Origin: Pseudomonas sp. PH1b
GTDB lineage: Bacteria > Pseudomonadota > Gammaproteobacteria > Pseudomonadales > Pseudomonadaceae
Length of the DNA: 64,000 nucleotides
Reading direction: 5' to 3'
Assembly (NCBI RefSeq): GCF_000633395.1
Contig: NZ_AYMU01000007.1
Coordinates: 124,001-188,000 of the forward strand
Shown in pieces: positions 1-9,633 of this stretch (positions within the stretch are counted from its first letter, which is position 1; every line of letters starts with the position of its first letter). The notes beneath the pieces were generated by a model. That model searched no databases, was not told the DNA's origin, and was given only the letters and a program-made list of their open reading frames with translations. Made by a program: the position numbers and the translations under genes.

Positions 1-2724
1 AATGGCTTTCTCTTCAACCACCGGCGCCTGGACTGCAGGCTCGGCAACAGGCTGTTCGGCAACCACAGGCTGGGCTTCGACCACCACGGCAGGCTCGACA
101 ATCACTTCGACCGGTGCCGGCTCGGCAACCACAGGGGCAACCTCGACTGCTGGAGCTTCAGGAGCCGCTACGGGGGTCGTGGCTTCAACCACCGGTGCTT
201 CTGGAGCTGCCTCTTCAACGGCGGCGGTAGCGCGCTCGGCTTGCTGATGGGCTTCGGCTTCAGCGCTGGCGCTGATGGCGGTGCTGGCAACGGCGGCGGT
301 GACCGCCAGGCCGGCAACTAGATCGGCGCTGCTTGGCTCTTCGGTGTTTTCTTCGGAACCTTCGATCACGTTGCCGTCGGCATCACGCTGGCGCTCGCGG
401 CGGTTGCTGCGACGGCGCTGGCCGCGGGAGCGACGACGTGGACGTTCGCCTTCGGCGTTGTCCTGGCCTTCTTCCTGCAGTTGCTCTTCGGTCGGCAGTA
501 CTTCTTCTTCACTGGCGGCAGCGGCTTGAGCCTGTTCGGCGCGCGGTTGACGCTCCTCGCGTGGCTGGCGCGGCTGGCGCTCTTCACGTGGTGGGCGGGC
601 CGGGCGTTCTTCAGTCACGGCAACCGCAGCAGTCGCAGCGGCTGCAGCTGGGGCGGCGTCCAGTGGTTCACGCAGTTCGCGTACGCGCTCTTCACGTTCG
701 CCGCGCGGCTTGCGATCTTCACGAGGAGCGCGTGGTTGACGCTCTTCGCGTGGCGCGCGTGGTGCGCGTTCTTCGCGGGCTACGCCTTGAACTTCTTCAC
801 GGGCTTCGCGAACTTCACGTGGCTGACGCTCTTCCCGTGGTGCGCGCTCTTCACGCGGGGCACGTTCTTCGCGTGGCTTGCGTTCTTCATCGCGGCGACC
901 GTTACGGTTGCGGCTCTGTTGACGGCCATTGCGGCGTTCTTCGTTGCTGCGGGCCGGCTTCTCGGTTGCTGGCTTCTCGACCACGACCGGAGCGGCTGGC
1001 TCTTCCTTGGTTGCAAACAGGCTGACCAGGGACTTCACCAGGCCCTTGAACAGGCTAGGTTCGGCAATGACCGGCGCTGGAGCTGCTACAGGCGCAGGCG
1101 CTTCGCTCGGTACCGGCGCATTGGCGCGGGCCGGTGCGGTCTTCACTGCAGCTTCCTGGCGAACCAGGGTGCGGGTGGCGGCGGTTGGCTGAACTTCTTC
1201 GGCTTCGGCGGCAGCAGCGGCGATTTCGTAGCTGGACTGGTTGGTGTTGGCTTCCGGGCTGTCGTCACGCAGGCGCTGCACTTCGAAGTGCGGCGTTTCG
1301 AGGTGATCGTTCGGCAGGATGACGATGCGGGCACGGGTGCGCAGTTCGATCTTGGTGATCGAGTTGCGTTTTTCGTTGAGCAGGAAGGCAGCGACCGGAA
1401 TCGGCACTTGGGCGCGAACTTCGGCGGTGCGGTCTTTCAGGGCTTCTTCTTCGATCAGGCGCAGGATCGCCAGGGACAGCGACTCGACGTCACGGATGAT
1501 GCCGGTGCCGTTGCAGCGAGGGCAGACGATGCCGCTGCTTTCGCCCAGGGATGGACGCAGGCGCTGACGGGACATTTCCAGCAGGCCGAAGCGCGAGATG
1601 CGACCGATCTGTACACGGGCGCGGTCGGCTTCCAGGCATTCGCGGACTTTCTCTTCCACGGCGCGCTGGTTCTTGGCCGGGGTCATGTCGATGAAGTCGA
1701 TGACGATCAGGCCGCCGATATCACGCAGGCGCAGTTGGCGAGCGATTTCTTCCGCTGCTTCCAGGTTGGTCTGCAGGGCGGTTTCTTCGATGTCGCTGCC
1801 TTTGGTGGCGCGGGCCGAGTTGATGTCGATGGACACCAGGGCTTCGGTCGGGTCGATGACGATGGAGCCGCCGGAAGGCAGTTCGACCACGCGCTGGAAG
1901 GCGGTCTCGATCTGGCTTTCGATCTGGAAGCGGTTGAACAGCGGCACGCTGTCTTCGTACAGCTTGATCTTGCTGGCGTACTGCGGCATCACCTGGCGGA
2001 TGAAGGTCAGGGCTTCGTCCTGGGCTTCAACGCTGTCGATCAGCACTTCGCCGATGTCCTGGCGCAGGTAGTCGCGGATCGCGCGGATGATCACGTTGCT
2101 TTCCTGGTAGATCAGGAACGGCGCGGAGCGATCCAGGGACGCTTCCTTGATGGCGGTCCAGAGTTGCAGCAGGTAGTCGAGGTCCCACTGCATTTCTTCG
2201 CTGCTGCGGCCCAGGCCGGCAGTGCGCACGATCAGACCCATGTCGGCAGGAGCCACCAGGCCGTTCAGCGCTTCACGCAGTTCGTTGCGCTCTTCACCTT
2301 CGATGCGGCGCGAGATGCCACCGGCACGCGGGTTGTTCGGCATCAGTACCAGGTAACGACCGGCCAGGCTGATGAAGGTGGTCAGGGCGGCGCCCTTGTT
2401 GCCACGCTCTTCTTTCTCGACCTGAACGATGACTTCCTGGCCTTCGCTCAGGACGTCCTTGATGTTGACGCGGCCTTCGGGGGCTTTCTTGAAGTATTCG
2501 CGGGAGATTTCTTTGAGGGGCAGGAAGCCGTGGCGCTCAGAGCCGAAATCGACAAAGGCAGCCTCGAGGCTGGGTTCGATACGAGTGATTCGGCCCTTAT
2601 AGATGTTGGCCTTCTTCTGCTCGCGGGCACCGGATTCGATATCCAGGTCGTAGAGGCGCTGGCCGTCTACCAGAGCAACACGCAACTCTTCGGGTTGAGT
2701 TGCGTTAATCAGCATTCTTTTCAT
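1..2724 (-). CDS. rne: Ribonuclease E, 3' end cut by the window edge
   Basis: Endoribonuclease that starts mRNA decay and processes rRNA and tRNA precursors, and that scaffolds the RNA degradosome through its C-terminal half. About 908 codons are present; the end of the gene lies left of base 1. The start MKRMLINAT is the canonical RNase E opening. The first ~510 residues carry the S1 and catalytic domains, and the zinc-link motif CPRCNGTG falls at residues 401-408, close to the E. coli position. Beyond it lies a disordered, Arg/Glu/Pro-rich and then Ala/Val/Pro-rich tail typical of the degradosome-binding region. It diverges from rluC, and the promoter at 3400-3428 predicts a leader of about 670 nt. 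An RraB-type inhibitor gene is found at 40682-41023. Assignment is very secure; only the missing C-terminus is unseen. Confidence 0.97.
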   Translation of the reverse strand, partial: MKRMLINATQPEELRVALVDGQRLYDLDIESGAREQKKANIYKGRITRIEPSLEAAFVDFGSERHGFLPLKEISREYFKKAPEGRVNIKDVLSEGQEVIVQVEKEERGNKGAALTTFISLAGRYLVLMPNNPRAGGISRRIEGEERNELREALNGLVAPADMGLIVRTAGLGRSSEEMQWDLDYLLQLWTAIKEASLDRSAPFLIYQESNVIIRAIRDYLRQDIGEVLIDSVEAQDEALTFIRQVMPQYASKIKLYEDSVPLFNRFQIESQIETAFQRVVELPSGGSIVIDPTEALVSIDINSARATKGSDIEETALQTNLEAAEEIARQLRLRDIGGLIVIDFIDMTPAKNQRAVEEKVRECLEADRARVQIGRISRFGLLEMSRQRLRPSLGESSGIVCPRCNGTGIIRDVESLSLAILRLIEEEALKDRTAEVRAQVPIPVAAFLLNEKRNSITKIELRTRARIVILPNDHLETPHFEVQRLRDDSPEANTNQSSYEIAAAAAEAEEVQPTAATRTLVRQEAAVKTAPARANAPVPSEAPAPVAAPAPVIAEPSLFKGLVKSLVSLFATKEEPAAPVVVEKPATEKPARSNEERRNGRQQSRNRNGRRDEERKPREERAPREERAPREERQPREVREAREEVQGVAREERAPRAPREERQPRAPREDRKPRGEREERVRELREPLDAAPAAAAATAAVAVTEERPARPPREERQPRQPREERQPRAEQAQAAAASEEEVLPTEEQLQEEGQDNAEGERPRRRSRGQRRRSNRRERQRDADGNVIEGSEENTEEPSSADLVAGLAVTAAVASTAISASAEAEAHQQAERATAAVEEAAPEAPVVEATTPVAAPEAPAVEVAPVVAEPAPVEVIVEPAVVVEAQPVVAEQPVAEPAVQAPVVEEKAI
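540..900 (-). repeat. Degenerate REER-x-PR coding repeats in rne
   Basis: Read on the minus strand, this part of rne encodes many degenerate copies of a 6-7 residue unit such as REERAPR, REERQPR and REDRKPR. It forms a strongly basic, low-complexity stretch. In RNase E, Arg-rich segments downstream of the catalytic domain bind RNA and partner proteins, so this is probably the RNA-binding patch. Copy number is likely to vary between strains by slippage. Confidence 0.8.
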
Positions 2725-3393
2725 GTAGTACCGTCGGTTTCCGGGCTGCCGGAAACGGCGTTCGGCACACACGACTTCTCACGGTCGGTGTCAGGTGCGT
2801 CCAGAGTGGTTGGCCACTCCAGTGTCTTAGCGAGGTTCGTCCAAGTAACTCAATTGACTCAAGTAGCCAAGAACGAAGTCGCGACTCACGCGTCCTGCTT
2901 GCTGTGGTGACTAACGCACCGCTTAAGCAAAAGTCTGTCAGGAGGAGGAATCAACCGGCGACTGTGGACGAGATGAAGCGTCTTGATAAAGCCTAATGCT
3001 ACACAGTCCGACGGTTGTGCATCTCCACCCTACACGTATCCCTGATAATTCGGGTGCTGCCGCGCGCAGAATCCGCAGCGGGTTGGCATTTACCGTGAAC
3101 TCCGAAAGGGGAGGTCACGCATCATGGCTAAAGGCGTTGTTTCCGCGGCTCTCATTCGGGATCTTCTGCCGCTGACTGCACTTTGTGAACTGGCCGTTAA
3201 TCTCAACGTAACGGGCGAGTAAGTACTCTGCTCGCTACGGGTTTCAGGCCTCATGTCACCTGCGCTTGTTACAGCGTCAAAGTCATCCGTTATGTAACGA
3301 AAGCCTTGTAGGACGGCCTTGCGTCCTGATGAATTGCGTTGGTCAGGGCCGGCTGCTTGCCGCTGTTCCGCTGTCCAGCCGCTTTTGGCGGCG
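2725..3393 (-). promoter_or_regulatory. Long rne 5' leader (non-coding)
   Basis: No convincing gene lies between rne and rluC; an open frame at 3090-3434 on the minus strand has no recognisable content. If transcription starts near 3393, as the promoter at 3400-3428 predicts, the rne leader is about 670 nt. In E. coli the rne leader is about 360 nt and lets RNase E cut its own mRNA, giving feedback control. I infer the same role here from length and position only. Confidence 0.5.
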
Positions 3394-3399
3394 TTCGCG

Positions 3400-3428
3400 A
3401 CTATAGCAGCAATCATTAAGTGCTTCAA
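3400..3428 (-). promoter_or_regulatory. Sigma-70 promoter of rne
   Basis: On the minus strand a -35 element TTGAAG (3428-3423) and a -10 element TATAGT (3405-3400) are separated by exactly 17 nt. Both match the consensus in 4-5 of 6 positions. The predicted start is near 3393. The -35 box lies only 30 nt from the rluC start codon, so the two genes share a very compact divergent control region. Confidence 0.7.
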
Positions 3429-3457
3429 ATCCATAAAAAATTGTTATGATTCGCGCC

Positions 3458-4414
3458 ATGACGACTACTGCCCCCTCGACCCCAGGCGTTCAATTGCTTG
3501 AGGTCTCGCCGGAATATGCCGGCCAACGTATTGACAACTTTCTTCTTGCTCGGCTCAAAGGCGTGCCCAAGACCTTGATTTATCGCATTTTGCGCAAAGG
3601 CGAAGTGCGAGTGAACAAGGGAAGGATCAAGCCCGAGTACAAGCTGCAGGCGGGCGATGTGGTGCGCGTGCCGCCGGTGCGCGTGCCGGAGCGCGACGAA
3701 CCGGTACCGCTGGCCCAGGGCTTGCTGCAACGGCTGGAAGCCTCGATTGTCTTCGAAGACAAGGCCCTGATCGTGATCAACAAGCCTGCCGGCATCGCCG
3801 TGCATGGCGGCAGCGGCCTGAATTTTGGTGTGATCGAAGCCTTTCGTCAGTTGCGCCCGGACGCCAAGGAGCTGGAACTGGTTCATCGCCTCGATCGGGA
3901 TACCTCCGGCCTGCTGATGATCGCCAAGAAGCGCAGCATGCTGCGCCACCTGCATGCTGCGCTGCGGGGGGATGGCGTGGACAAGCGCTACATGGCGCTG
4001 GTTCGCGGTCATTGGGCGACGGCGGTGAAGCAGGTGCGTGCACCGCTGCTCAAGAGCAACCTGCGTTCCGGCGAGCGCATGGTGGAGGTCAATGAAGAAG
4101 GCAAGGAGGCCTTGACGATGTTCAAGGTGCTGCGCCGCTTCGGTGATTTCGCCACCATGGTCGAGGCCAAGCCGGTGACTGGGCGTACTCACCAGATTCG
4201 CGTGCACACCCTGCACGCCGGGCACTGCATTGCCGGTGACAGCAAGTACGGCGATGACGATTTCACTCGCGAGATCCGTGAGCTGGGCGGCAAGCGCCTG
4301 TTTCTCCATGCCTATATGTTGACGGTGCCGCTGCCCGATGGCGGCGAGCTGAAATTGCAGGCCCCGGTGGATGAGATGTGGGCCAAGACCGTGGAGCGCC
4401 TGAGTGCACCCTGA
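3458..4414 (+). CDS. rluC: 23S rRNA pseudouridine synthase RluC
   Basis: Converts uridines 955, 2504 and 2580 (E. coli numbering) of 23S rRNA to pseudouridine. The 318-residue product has an N-terminal S4 RNA-binding domain (about residues 18-65) and a RluA-type catalytic domain. The signature [11 protein letters not shown] places the catalytic Asp at residue 146. I chose the ATG at 3458 over the in-frame ATG at 3446, because the sequence TATGAT at 3445-3450 looks like the -10 box and would contain the upstream codon. That would leave an mRNA with almost no leader. It diverges from rne, as in other gamma-proteobacteria, and its last 11 nt overlap the following HAD gene, so the two are probably translationally coupled. 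Confidence 0.96.
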   Translation: MTTTAPSTPGVQLLEVSPEYAGQRIDNFLLARLKGVPKTLIYRILRKGEVRVNKGRIKPEYKLQAGDVVRVPPVRVPERDEPVPLAQGLLQRLEASIVFEDKALIVINKPAGIAVHGGSGLNFGVIEAFRQLRPDAKELELVHRLDRDTSGLLMIAKKRSMLRHLHAALRGDGVDKRYMALVRGHWATAVKQVRAPLLKSNLRSGERMVEVNEEGKEALTMFKVLRRFGDFATMVEAKPVTGRTHQIRVHTLHAGHCIAGDSKYGDDDFTREIRELGGKRLFLHAYMLTVPLPDGGELKLQAPVDEMWAKTVERLSAP

Positions 4415-5066
4415 TTACAAACTGCTGATCTTCGACTGGGACGGCACTCTGGCAGATTCCATTGGTCGGATTGTCGAGTCAATGCACGCATCTGCAGATC
4501 GTTCCGGCTTTCCTCGCCGCGATGATTACGCCGTCAAGGGCATTATCGGTCTGGGATTGCCAGAGGCGATTCGCACCCTGTATCCGGAAATAGATGATGG
4601 GCAGTTAGTAGCCTTTCGTCAGCATTATGCGGATCACTACATTGCCCTCGAGGCTGAGCCTTCGCCTCTGTTCGCGGGTGTGGTGCAGTCTCTCGACGCC
4701 TTTCGGGATGAGGGTTATCAACTGGCCGTCGCCACCGGCAAGGCCCGGCGAGGGCTGGATCGAGTGTTGAAGGCCCATGGTTGGGAAGGGTATTTCGATA
4801 TCACCCGAGCAGCCGACGAAACTGCCAGCAAGCCGCATCCGTTGATGCTGGAGGAAATCCTTGCTCATTGCGGGGTGGGGCCGCGGCAGGCTTTGATGGT
4901 TGGCGATTCGTCCTTTGATCTGTTGATGGCGCGCAATGCCGGAATGGATTCGGTGGCCGTGAGCTACGGAGCTCAGTCCATCGAGGCTTTGCAGGCATTC
5001 GAGCCGCGCTTGTCCATCGACCGTTTTCCACAATTGCACACCTGGTTGAGCCAGGGTGCCGATTAA
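4404..5066 (+). CDS. HAD-superfamily phosphatase (Gph-like)
   Basis: A 220-residue haloacid dehalogenase-type hydrolase that starts with GTG inside the end of rluC. Motif I is [10 protein letters not shown], with nucleophile Asp11 and acid/base Asp13. Motif II lies in the AVATGK segment, and the C-terminal acidic pair is in GDSSFD. A helical cap follows motif I, as in phosphoglycolate phosphatase. Such genes sit between rluC and sppA in Pseudomonas. The substrate cannot be read from sequence: phosphoglycolate or a nucleotide monophosphate are plausible. No separate promoter is visible, so it should be transcribed with rluC. Confidence 0.88.
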   Translation: MHPDYKLLIFDWDGTLADSIGRIVESMHASADRSGFPRRDDYAVKGIIGLGLPEAIRTLYPEIDDGQLVAFRQHYADHYIALEAEPSPLFAGVVQSLDAFRDEGYQLAVATGKARRGLDRVLKAHGWEGYFDITRAADETASKPHPLMLEEILAHCGVGPRQALMVGDSSFDLLMARNAGMDSVAVSYGAQSIEALQAFEPRLSIDRFPQLHTWLSQGAD

Positions 5067-5087
5067 GATTTTGCTGGGGTAACAGGC

Positions 5088-6077
5088 ATGACCGACGAAT
5101 GGAAGGCGCCGAGCAAGGCGGGCGCTGAAGGTGGTGATGATAAAAGCTGGAAACTTCTGGAGAAGACGCTGCTGGCCGGTGTCCAGGAACAGCGTCGTTC
5201 GCGGCGCTGGGGCATTTTCTTCAAGCTGTTGACCTTTGTTTACCTGTTCGCGGCGCTGGCGTTGTTCACGCCGCTGATGACCATGGAAAAGAACGCCACT
5301 CGTGGCGGTAGCTACACCGCAGTGATCGATGTCACGGGGGTGATTGCCGACAAGGAGTCGGCCAGCGCTGACAATATTGTCGGCAGCCTGCGTACTGCGT
5401 TCGATGATTCCAAGGTCAAGGGCATTGTTCTGCGTATCAACAGTCCTGGCGGCAGTCCGGTGCAGTCCGGCTACGTCTATGACGAGATCCGTCGTCTGCG
5501 GGCTTTGCACAAGGACACCAAGGTCTACGCGGTGATCTCGGATCTCGGGGCTTCGGGCGCTTACTACATCGCCAGCGCTGCTGACGAGATCTACGCCGAC
5601 AAGGCGAGCCTGGTGGGCTCCATTGGTGTGACGGCGGCCGGCTACGGCTTTGTCGGCACCATGGAGAAGCTGGGGGTTGAGCGTCGTACCTATACCTCCG
5701 GCGAGCACAAGTCGTTCCTCGATCCGTTCCAACCGCAAAAGCCTGAAGAGACCCAGTTCTGGCAGGGCGTGCTGGACACCACTCATCGCCAGTTCATTGC
5801 CAGCGTCAAGCAGGGCCGTGGCGATCGCCTGAAGGACAAGGAGCATCCGGAGCTGTTCTCCGGCCTGGTGTGGTCGGGCGAGCAGGCGCTGCAATTGGGG
5901 TTGATCGATGGCCTGGGCAATACCAGTTCGGTGGCGCGGGATGTGATTGGCGAGAAAGAGGTGGTGGACTTTACCGTCCAGGAATCGCCATTTGATCGCT
6001 TCTCGAAGAAGCTCGGTGCCAGCGTGGCTGAGCAGATTGCCATGTGGATGGGCTTTCAGGGCCCAACCTTGCGCTGA
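5088..6077 (+). CDS. sppA: Signal peptide peptidase SppA, short S49 form
   Basis: Inner-membrane serine protease that degrades cleaved signal peptides. The 329-residue protein has a cytoplasmic N-terminal tail, one membrane segment at about residues 43-65 and a periplasmic S49 protease domain. The nucleophile is Ser156 in GASGAYY and the general base Lys208 in SGEHKSF. The 52-residue spacing matches the Ser-Lys dyad of the short SppA family (B. subtilis type), not the double-length E. coli enzyme. It starts 21 nt after the HAD phosphatase and ends at a strong terminator, so it closes the rluC operon. Confidence 0.94.
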   Translation: MTDEWKAPSKAGAEGGDDKSWKLLEKTLLAGVQEQRRSRRWGIFFKLLTFVYLFAALALFTPLMTMEKNATRGGSYTAVIDVTGVIADKESASADNIVGSLRTAFDDSKVKGIVLRINSPGGSPVQSGYVYDEIRRLRALHKDTKVYAVISDLGASGAYYIASAADEIYADKASLVGSIGVTAAGYGFVGTMEKLGVERRTYTSGEHKSFLDPFQPQKPEETQFWQGVLDTTHRQFIASVKQGRGDRLKDKEHPELFSGLVWSGEQALQLGLIDGLGNTSSVARDVIGEKEVVDFTVQESPFDRFSKKLGASVAEQIAMWMGFQGPTLR

Positions 6078-6093
6078 TCGGGCGTTGCTCAAT

Positions 6094-6122
6094 AAAAAGC
6101 CGGCTTGAGTGCCGGCTTTTTT
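6094..6122. terminator. Bidirectional terminator sppA/maf
   Basis: Arms AAAAAGCCGGC and GCCGGCTTTTT flank a 6-nt loop. A U-run is available on both strands, so the hairpin can end sppA from the left and maf from the right. Confidence 0.92.
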
Positions 6123-6130
6123 ATGGCGGC

Positions 6131-6709
6131 TCAGGGCGTCTCTACGCCTTCGGCCAGCAGCATGTCCACGAGGCGGATCAGTGGCAAGCCGATAAGGCTG
6201 GTGGCATCGCTGCCGGCGGTACTCTGGAACAGGCTGACCCCCAGGCCTTCGGCCTTGAAGCTGCCGGCGCAATCATAGGGCTGCTCGGCGTGCAGGTAGC
6301 GTTCGATGCGGGCGCTGTCCAGGGTGCGCATGTTGACCGTAAACGGGACGCAGTCGACCTGGCAGTGGCCGGTCTGGCTGTTGAGCAGGGCCAGGCCGGT
6401 GAGGAAGGTCACGCTGGCGCCGCTGGCGTCCAGCAGTTGCTGGCGGGCCTTGTCGAAGGTATGGGGTTTGCCGATGATGCGCTCGCCAAGCACCGCGACC
6501 TGGTCGGAGCCGATGATCAGGTGTGCGGGATGGCTGCTTGCCAGGGCGCGGGCCTTTTCCTCGGCCAGGCGTTTCACCAGGGCCGTGGCAGATTCTCCGG
6601 GACGATGGCTTTCGTCGATGTCAGGAGAGCTGCAGGTGAAGGGCAGGCGCAGGCGGGACAGCAATTCTCGGCGGTAGGCCGAGCTTGAGGCGAGTAATAA
6701 AGGCAGCAT
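6131..6709 (-). CDS. maf: Maf-family nucleotide pyrophosphatase (YceF type)
   Basis: Hydrolyses non-canonical nucleoside triphosphates. YceF-type members act on 7-methyl-GTP, a house-cleaning reaction in the cytoplasm. The 192-residue product opens with LLLASSSAYRRELL, the Maf phosphate-binding signature, and contains the conserved GSDQVAVLG segment with its catalytic Asp. The ATG at 6709 has a good AGGAGA ribosome site; the open frame continues upstream to 7225 but overlaps yceD and carries no family similarity. Position next to yceD-rpmF, as in E. coli yceF-yceD-rpmF, supports the YceF subgroup rather than YhdE. Confidence 0.92.
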   Translation of the reverse strand: MLPLLLASSSAYRRELLSRLRLPFTCSSPDIDESHRPGESATALVKRLAEEKARALASSHPAHLIIGSDQVAVLGERIIGKPHTFDKARQQLLDASGASVTFLTGLALLNSQTGHCQVDCVPFTVNMRTLDSARIERYLHAEQPYDCAGSFKAEGLGVSLFQSTAGSDATSLIGLPLIRLVDMLLAEGVETP

Positions 6710-6777
6710 GTGCGTCTCCTGAGGCAGGCCGGGAATTCTAGCGAGGCTTGCAAGTGACGGACAGGGCTGAATTTCCT

Positions 6778-6805
6778 TTGACATGGCCGGGGGCATCCCT
6801 ATAAT
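6778..6805 (+). promoter_or_regulatory. Consensus sigma-70 promoter of yceD-rpmF-plsX
   Basis: A perfect -35 TTGACA (6778-6783) and a perfect -10 TATAAT (6800-6805) are separated by 16 nt. The expected start point, about 6812, is only a few bases before the yceD ATG at 6815. This is the strongest promoter visible in the window, which fits a ribosomal protein operon. Confidence 0.93.
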
Positions 6806-6814
6806 GCTGCGCCT

Positions 6815-7342
6815 ATGTTGAATGACCCGATTCCACCTCACGTTGACCCGCGCAAATTGGCTGACCGTGGCACCACCCTTCAAGGTGAACTGCTGCTGGC
6901 CGATTTGGAGAGACTCTGCGACCCGCTTTCCGACAATGTCGGTACGGTGCAGGCTAAATTCATTTTCGAGCGTGACGAACGTAAAGCTGTAGTTATCCAC
7001 AGCTCCATCGACGTCGAAGTCAAAATGGTTTGCCAGCGTTGTCTTGAGCTGGTCACCCTGCCGATCCACAGCGAGTGCAGTTACGCCGTGGTGAAGGAGG
7101 GTGCGAATACCCAGTCGTTGCCGAAAGGTTATGACGTGCTGGAACTGGGCGAAGATCCTTTGGATCTGCAGGCGTTGGTCGAGGAAGAGCTTTTGCTTGC
7201 CTTGCCCATCGTGCCTGCTCATCATCCGGAAGAATGCCAGCAGCCGGCGGGGCTCGATGAGCCCGAACCGAGCGAGGACGAGGTAACGCGGTCCAACCCG
7301 TTCAGTGTATTGGCGCAGTTAAAGCGTGACCCAAACGTTTAG
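6815..7342 (+). CDS. yceD: YceD, large-subunit rRNA accumulation protein (DUF177)
   Basis: A 175-residue member of the YceD/DUF177 family, needed for normal 23S rRNA accumulation in E. coli and conserved in plants. A CxxC pair lies in MVCQRCLELV near residue 72, and the C-terminus is acidic, as in the family. The consensus promoter ends 10 nt upstream of the ATG, leaving a leader of about 0-3 nt and no Shine-Dalgarno sequence. The next in-frame starts would cut into the conserved N-terminus, so a near-leaderless mRNA is the best reading. rpmF follows 13 nt later, the standard arrangement. Confidence 0.94.
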   Translation: MLNDPIPPHVDPRKLADRGTTLQGELLLADLERLCDPLSDNVGTVQAKFIFERDERKAVVIHSSIDVEVKMVCQRCLELVTLPIHSECSYAVVKEGANTQSLPKGYDVLELGEDPLDLQALVEEELLLALPIVPAHHPEECQQPAGLDEPEPSEDEVTRSNPFSVLAQLKRDPNV

Positions 7343-7355
7343 GAGTTAATCAATT

Positions 7356-7538
7356 ATGGCTGTTCAGCAGAACAAAAAATCCCGCTCTGCCCGTGACATG
7401 CGTCGCTCCCACGACGCCCTCGAGGCTAGCACCCTGTCCGTAGAAAAGACCACTGGTGAAGTTCACCTGCGTCACCACGTATCGCCAGAAGGCGTATACC
7501 GTGGTCGTAAAGTGATCGACAAGGGCGCTGACGAGTAA
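7356..7538 (+). CDS. rpmF: 50S ribosomal protein L32
   Basis: A 60-residue basic ribosomal protein of the large subunit. The N-terminus [20 protein letters not shown] is typical of bacterial L32. It lacks the CxxC...CxxC zinc ribbon found in some lineages, so it is the zinc-free form. An AGGAGTT ribosome site precedes it. It is cotranscribed with yceD, and only 3 nt separate its stop from the TTG start of plsX. Confidence 0.98.
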
Positions 7539-7541
7539 TCC

Positions 7542-8552
7542 TTGTCCGCTCAAGTCATCGCGATTGACGCAATGGGCGGGGACTTCGGTCCCCGCAGCAT
7601 TGTTCAGGCGAGTATTGCTTGCCTGTCTGCTACCCCCTCGCTGCACCTGACCCTGGTGGGTCAACCCTCCCTTCTTGAAGATTTGATTTGCGCCCATTCG
7701 GCCGTGGATCGCGCGCGCCTGACGATTACCCCTGCAAACGAGGTGATCACCATGGACGAAAAGCCTTCTCAGGCCCTGCGTGGCAAGCCTGATTCCTCGA
7801 TGCGGGTGGCCCTCGAGCTGCTGCGCGATGACAAGGTCCAGGCCTGTGTCAGTGCCGGCAATACCGGGGCGCTGATGGCGCTGTCGCGTTATGTGTTGAA
7901 AACCCTGCCTGGTATCGATCGTCCGGCGATGGTGGCTGCCATTCCCACTCAGCGTGGTTATTGCCAGTTGCTGGATCTGGGGGCCAACGTCGATTGCAGT
8001 GCCGAACACCTGTTGCAGTTTGCAATCATGGGCTCGGTTGCGGCGCAGGCCCTGGGCATCGTCCGGCCGCGAGTGGCGCTGTTGAATATCGGTACCGAAG
8101 ACATCAAGGGCAACCAGCAGGTCAAGCTGGCGGCCAGTCTGCTGCAGCAGGCCCGGGGGTTGAATTACATCGGTTTTATCGAGGGTGACGGGCTTTATCG
8201 TGGCGAGGCGGATGTGGTGGTGTGCGACGGGTTCGTCGGCAACATCCTGCTCAAGTCCAGCGAAGGGTTGGCGACCATGATCGCCGCCCGTATCGAGGCA
8301 CTGTTCAAGCAAAACCTGTTGACCCGGACTGTGGGGGCGCTGGCCTTGCCGTTGATGCGACGGCTGCAGGCAGACCTGGCGCCGGCGCGGCACAACGGTG
8401 CGAGCTTCCTGGGGTTGCAGGGGATTGTGGTTAAAAGCCACGGTTCGGCAGGGGTTCAGGGCTTCCAGAGTGCCATTCAGCGGGCGCTGATCGAAATTCA
8501 GGAAGACTTGCCGCGACGCCTGCATGGGCAACTTGAAGACTTGTTGCCGTAG
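7542..8552 (+). CDS. plsX: Phosphate acyltransferase PlsX
   Basis: Makes acyl-phosphate from acyl-ACP, the first step of phospholipid synthesis through PlsY. The 336-residue product begins [13 protein letters not shown] within its first 20 residues, the PlsX signature, and contains the conserved [10 protein letters not shown] segment. The best start is a TTG at 7542, three nt after rpmF; there is no clear ribosome site, so translation is probably coupled to rpmF. The rpmF-plsX-fabD order links ribosome supply to membrane synthesis, as in E. coli. Confidence 0.95.
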   Translation: MSAQVIAIDAMGGDFGPRSIVQASIACLSATPSLHLTLVGQPSLLEDLICAHSAVDRARLTITPANEVITMDEKPSQALRGKPDSSMRVALELLRDDKVQACVSAGNTGALMALSRYVLKTLPGIDRPAMVAAIPTQRGYCQLLDLGANVDCSAEHLLQFAIMGSVAAQALGIVRPRVALLNIGTEDIKGNQQVKLAASLLQQARGLNYIGFIEGDGLYRGEADVVVCDGFVGNILLKSSEGLATMIAARIEALFKQNLLTRTVGALALPLMRRLQADLAPARHNGASFLGLQGIVVKSHGSAGVQGFQSAIQRALIEIQEDLPRRLHGQLEDLLP

Positions 8553-8678
8553 GCGTTTTTCCTGTGGAGTGCTTAAATGTGACCGCTCAGTTCAATTGGC
8601 CATCCAACTGTCAGTTTCTTGCGTCCACCGTGGTGTGACGTCAATTCTCCGACGACAAGATCATTAGGGGCTTGTTAC

Positions 8679-9617
8679 ATGTCTGCATCCCTCGCATTCG
8701 TCTTTCCAGGGCAGGGCTCGCAGTCCCTCGGCATGTTGGCCGAGTTGGGCGCGCAGTACCCCCTGGTTCTCGATACGTTCAAAGAAGCCTCCGATGCTCT
8801 GGGCTACGACCTCTGGGCTCTGACCCAGGAAGGTCCTGCAGAGCTGCTCAATCAAACCGACAAGACCCAGCCGGCCATCCTCACCGCCTCCATCGCCCTG
8901 TGGCGGGTATGGCTGGCCGAAGGTGGCGCGCGCCCGGCTTTCGTCGCCGGTCACAGCCTGGGTGAATACAGTGCCCTGGTCGCCGCTGGCAGCCTGACCC
9001 TGGGTGAGGCGGTCAAGCTGGTCGAGCGTCGTGGCCAGTTGATGCAGGAAGCCGTGCCGGCGGGGCAGGGCGGCATGGCTGCAATTCTCGGCCTGGAAGA
9101 TGCCGATGTGGTCGCCGCCTGTGCTGAAGCCGCGCAGGGTGAGGTGGTCAGCGCCGTGAACTACAACTCCCCTGGCCAGGTGGTGATCGCTGGTGCCAAG
9201 GCTGCCGTGGATCGTGCCATCGAGGGCTGCAAGGCGCGGGGCGCCAAGCGCGCCATGCCGCTGCCGGTCAGCGTGCCGTCCCACTGCGAGCTGATGCGCC
9301 CGGCTGCCGAGCGTTTCGCCGAGTCGATCGCTGCAATCAACTGGCAGGCGCCGCAAATTCCGCTGGTGCAGAACGTCAGCGCCGCTGTTGCCGCCGACCT
9401 GGACACCCTCAAGCGTGATCTGCTGGAGCAACTGTACAAGCCGGTGCGTTGGGTCGAGTCGGTCCAGACTCTGGCGGCCAATGGCGCCACCGAGCTGGTT
9501 GAGTGCGGTCCGGGCAAGGTCCTGGCCGGTCTCAACAAGCGCTGCGCCGAAGGTGTGTCGACCTCTAACCTGAATACCCCAGATGCTTTCGCTGCCGCCC
9601 GCGCAGCGCTGGCCTGA
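8679..9617 (+). CDS. fabD: Malonyl-CoA:ACP transacylase FabD
   Basis: Transfers malonyl groups from CoA to ACP for fatty acid elongation. The 312-residue protein opens with AFVFPGQGSQ, and its nucleophile is Ser93 in AGHSLGEYSA. The second catalytic residue is the His of SVPSHCELM. The ATG at 8679 has a TTAGGGG ribosome site; an in-frame start at 8619 has none and would add a non-conserved extension. It follows plsX by 126 nt and precedes fabG by 16 nt, in the standard fab cluster order. Confidence 0.97.
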   Translation: MSASLAFVFPGQGSQSLGMLAELGAQYPLVLDTFKEASDALGYDLWALTQEGPAELLNQTDKTQPAILTASIALWRVWLAEGGARPAFVAGHSLGEYSALVAAGSLTLGEAVKLVERRGQLMQEAVPAGQGGMAAILGLEDADVVAACAEAAQGEVVSAVNYNSPGQVVIAGAKAAVDRAIEGCKARGAKRAMPLPVSVPSHCELMRPAAERFAESIAAINWQAPQIPLVQNVSAAVAADLDTLKRDLLEQLYKPVRWVESVQTLAANGATELVECGPGKVLAGLNKRCAEGVSTSNLNTPDAFAAARAALA

Positions 9618-9633
9618 ATTAGGAGAAGCTTGC

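Noticed and set aside
481..2910. Long plus-strand open frame opposite rne
   Set aside because: It mirrors the RNase E coding strand; its composition (Phe/Arg/Gly-rich) and lack of a ribosome site are typical of antisense frames in GC-rich genes.
3090..3434. Minus-strand frame between rne and rluC
   Set aside because: It would overlap the rne promoter and leader, has no familiar content, and does not start with a ribosome site.
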